Of a DNA stretch of 64,000 nt, positions 62,207 to 64,000 are shown piece after piece. The first letter of the stretch is position 1. Each line of letters starts with the position of its first letter. The notes below the pieces were generated by a model. The model was given only the letters and a program-made list of their open reading frames with translations, was not told where the DNA came from and made no database searches. The DNA is from an uncultured Glaciecola sp. (GTDB lineage: Bacteria > Pseudomonadota > Gammaproteobacteria > Enterobacterales > Alteromonadaceae), in the NCBI RefSeq assembly GCF_937770335.1, contig NZ_CALJHY010000002.1, forward strand, positions 62,001 through 126,000, given 5' to 3'. The translations under genes and the position numbers were made by a program.

Positions 62207-63643
62207 ATGCGACAGAAAATCGGAGTAGCTACGCTTTCACTTGGATTAGTCATGCTTTTAGCGAGTTGTGCAAAGACGCAACCAACTGCGACAGATGCAA
62301 ATGTAAATATCGCTGGCACACAAGCTTTGAAACATGCTTTAAAGGTAAAAGAGAGCAGTCAAAAAAGTGCTTTATCTTACGATATTGTGAAGTCACTTAC
62401 GGTTGAAGTTGGACCAAGAATACCTGGATCAGCAGGCGATAAAAGCGCGGTTGCTTGGGCAGAAGCTAAATTCAATGAATTAGGTTTTGACAAGGTCTAC
62501 AAACAACCTGTTCGTGTTAGAAATTGGGAGCGTGGTTTTGCTGATGCGAGAGTTGTAGCCCCTTTTCCGCAAGAGTTAGTTATTTCGGCGTTGGGCGGTT
62601 CTATTGCAACGCCAGAGGCCGGGCTTGAAGCAAAAGTAGTGATATTTGATTCACTTGATTCACTTGCCGCTGCAAACAGGGCGACGGTTGAAGGGAATAT
62701 CGTTTTTCTAAACACAAAAATGCAGCGCGACAGAGCGGGTAGATTTTATGGTCAAGTTGTTCCAAATAGAGTAAACGGCGCGGTTGAAGCTGCAAAGCAA
62801 GGCGCCCAAGCGGTTATTATTCGTTCTGTCGGCACTGACAACTCTCGCTTCGCTCATACCGGCGTAATGCGTTATGACGATAATATTGAAAAAATTCCAG
62901 CGGGTGCCATCTCAACCGCAGATGCAGACAATTTGGAAGCGATGTTTAGCCTTCAACAAGACATTATTCTGAACATCAATATGCAAGCAAAAGATGCGGG
63001 TTGGCAGACTTCTTATAACGTTATTGGCGAATTTATCGGGTCGGAAAAACCGGATGAAGTTATTTTAATATCAGCTCATTTGGATTCGTGGGACGAGGGC
63101 ACTGGTGCACTTGACGATGGCGCTGGTGTTGGCATTGTAACTGCCGCCGCTAAATTAGTAAAAGAAGCTGTAGGTCAACCTAAGCGAACTATTCGGGTTA
63201 TTCTTTATGCGGCCGAAGAAATTGGATTAGTGGGTGCCAATCAATATGTACGTACTAACAAAGACACATTAGAGAATATTATTTTTGCTGCAGAATCAGA
63301 TTTTGGAGCAGGCCAAATATACCAACTCGATACACGTTTTGCTGAAGCCGTCAGAGATGAGCCTGCTGATTTGTATGCAGCGTTAAAAGCAATGGGAGTT
63401 GAGCTAGGCACCAATACCACAAATGGTGGCCCAGATGTTTCTATGTTGCCAAATTATGGCGTTCCTGTGATTGCGCTGAAACAAGATGGTACGTATTACT
63501 TCGACTATCATCATACTGCAAACGATACATTGGACAAAATTAAGCCTAAGGATATTCAGCAGAATCAAACCGTATGGGCCATGATAACTGCTTACATGGC
63601 GATGTCTGATTTTGATCCACGCCCAGCACCAAAAAATCAGTAA
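62207..63643 (+). CDS. M28-family zinc aminopeptidase lipoprotein
   Basis: Metallopeptidase of 478 residues anchored as a lipoprotein (lipobox LLASC, Cys21). A protease-associated insert lies at about 125-270. The two-zinc site is visible: SAHLDSWDEG with His290, then GALDDGAGV with Asp302, AAEEIGLVGA with the catalytic Glu, AAESDFGAG, and FDYHHTANDT with the last His. All ligands are present. It would trim peptides at the cell surface, in keeping with the secreted proteases elsewhere in the window. It stands alone. Confidence 0.93.
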   Translation: MRQKIGVATLSLGLVMLLASCAKTQPTATDANVNIAGTQALKHALKVKESSQKSALSYDIVKSLTVEVGPRIPGSAGDKSAVAWAEAKFNELGFDKVYKQPVRVRNWERGFADARVVAPFPQELVISALGGSIATPEAGLEAKVVIFDSLDSLAAANRATVEGNIVFLNTKMQRDRAGRFYGQVVPNRVNGAVEAAKQGAQAVIIRSVGTDNSRFAHTGVMRYDDNIEKIPAGAISTADADNLEAMFSLQQDIILNINMQAKDAGWQTSYNVIGEFIGSEKPDEVILISAHLDSWDEGTGALDDGAGVGIVTAAAKLVKEAVGQPKRTIRVILYAAEEIGLVGANQYVRTNKDTLENIIFAAESDFGAGQIYQLDTRFAEAVRDEPADLYAALKAMGVELGTNTTNGGPDVSMLPNYGVPVIALKQDGTYYFDYHHTANDTLDKIKPKDIQQNQTVWAMITAYMAMSDFDPRPAPKNQ

Positions 63644-63657
63644 CGGTCAGCAGAATG

Positions 63658-64000
63658 TTATAGATGATTGAGTGGAATAGCTGTTTGGTTTTTGATTTTT
63701 TCCATCGCAAAGCTCGAAGTTACCTCACGTAATTCGATGCCTGAAATAAAGCGTTTATAAAAATGATCATAGCCCTGCATATCAGAAACGAGGACGGTAA
63801 GCATATAATCATATTCACCGCTGAGTCGATAAAAGGCGACAACTTCTTCAAAAGCTTGAGTGTGGGCGGCAAATTTTTTGAGCCAGCTAGAGTCATGTCT
63901 AGCAACTTTGACATTCACAAAAACGGTCAATCCGAGATTTAGCTTTTCAGGTTGTAAAAGCGTGACCTTTTTTATAATGATCCCTGAGTCCTGCATACGC
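63658..64000 (-). CDS. Lrp/AsnC-family regulator, C-terminal part cut by window
   Basis: The visible 112 codons are the RAM effector domain and a little of the linker: QDSGIIIKKVTLLQPEKLNL, then FYRLSGEYDYMLTVLVSDMQ and the closing RFISGIELREVTSSFAMEKI. The N-terminal helix-turn-helix lies beyond base 64000, so the gene is incomplete here; the ATG at 63996 is internal. Such proteins bind amino acids and regulate amino-acid metabolism. Confidence 0.88.
   Translation of the reverse strand, partial: RMQDSGIIIKKVTLLQPEKLNLGLTVFVNVKVARHDSSWLKKFAAHTQAFEEVVAFYRLSGEYDYMLTVLVSDMQGYDHFYKRFISGIELREVTSSFAMEKIKNQTAIPLNHL

Overview
The window looks like chromosomal DNA of a marine, heterotrophic gammaproteobacterium of the Alteromonadales type (Glaciecola/Alteromonas/Colwellia-like). 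This rests on the A+T-rich base composition, a DUF2986 small protein, a TonB-dependent receptor, secreted S8 and M28 peptidases, a PEP-CTERM protein, and FisR/AcrR/RND-type modules. The assignment is an inference; no rRNA, tRNA, CRISPR array, prophage or intact insertion sequence was seen.

Layout. 1-4.3 kb: the end of a secreted subtilisin-like protease, a beta-carbonic anhydrase and MetY. 4.5-8.9 kb: an ABC export operon (adaptor, two-FtsX permease broken by a 1-nt shift, ATPase) behind a perfect FNR-type palindrome. 9-19.3 kb: small accessory genes (periplasmic binding protein, DUF2846 lipoprotein, Rieske oxygenase, HSL esterase, VOC protein, P-loop protein, CheY-like receiver, CDGSH protein, FKBP), then an ABC-2 transporter followed by a protein arginine methyltransferase (PRMT) homologue and a peptidase M20 remnant. 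19.4-30.3 kb: threonine aldolase, DUF2986, a slipin remnant, TonB receptor / LysR / aminotransferase, homocysteine methyltransferase, MFS carrier and a large conserved protein of unknown role. 30.6-38.7 kb: a two-gene unit for a secreted acidic repeat protein and an outer-membrane barrel, a PEP-CTERM protein, an S8 protease divergent from an ECF sigma / anti-sigma / lipoprotein operon, and a leaderless binding-protein-like gene. 39-46.3 kb: PAS hybrid kinase (frameshifted in its receiver), Fe-alcohol dehydrogenase, type II NADH dehydrogenase, nitroreductase, PAS-PAS chemoreceptor. 46.3-51.4 kb: an AcrAB-like pump with divergent AcrR-like regulator and operator. 51.5-58.6 kb: a decayed proton-pumping subunit, a MarR regulator with three matching palindromes, and an MMPL exporter / LolA-like / barrel operon. 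58.6-60.8 kb: a FisR-like sulfane-sulfur regulator, a sigma-54 promoter, and wrecked persulfide dioxygenase and DUF442 genes. 60.7-64 kb: SDR, SRPBCC, M28 peptidase and the C-terminus of an Lrp/AsnC regulator.

A theme is gene decay: four genes carry single-nucleotide frameshifts (near 6748, 41103, 51942 and 55645), two reading frames carry an in-frame TAA (14582, 60433), and three loci hold deletion remnants (19140, 21056, 60226-60756). Some of the frameshifts could be sequencing errors; the deletions and truncations cannot be explained that way. The most biologically interesting items are the bacterial PRMT next to an ABC-2 transporter, the FisR/sigma-54 sulfur locus whose target genes are destroyed, and the secreted acidic-repeat / barrel pair.
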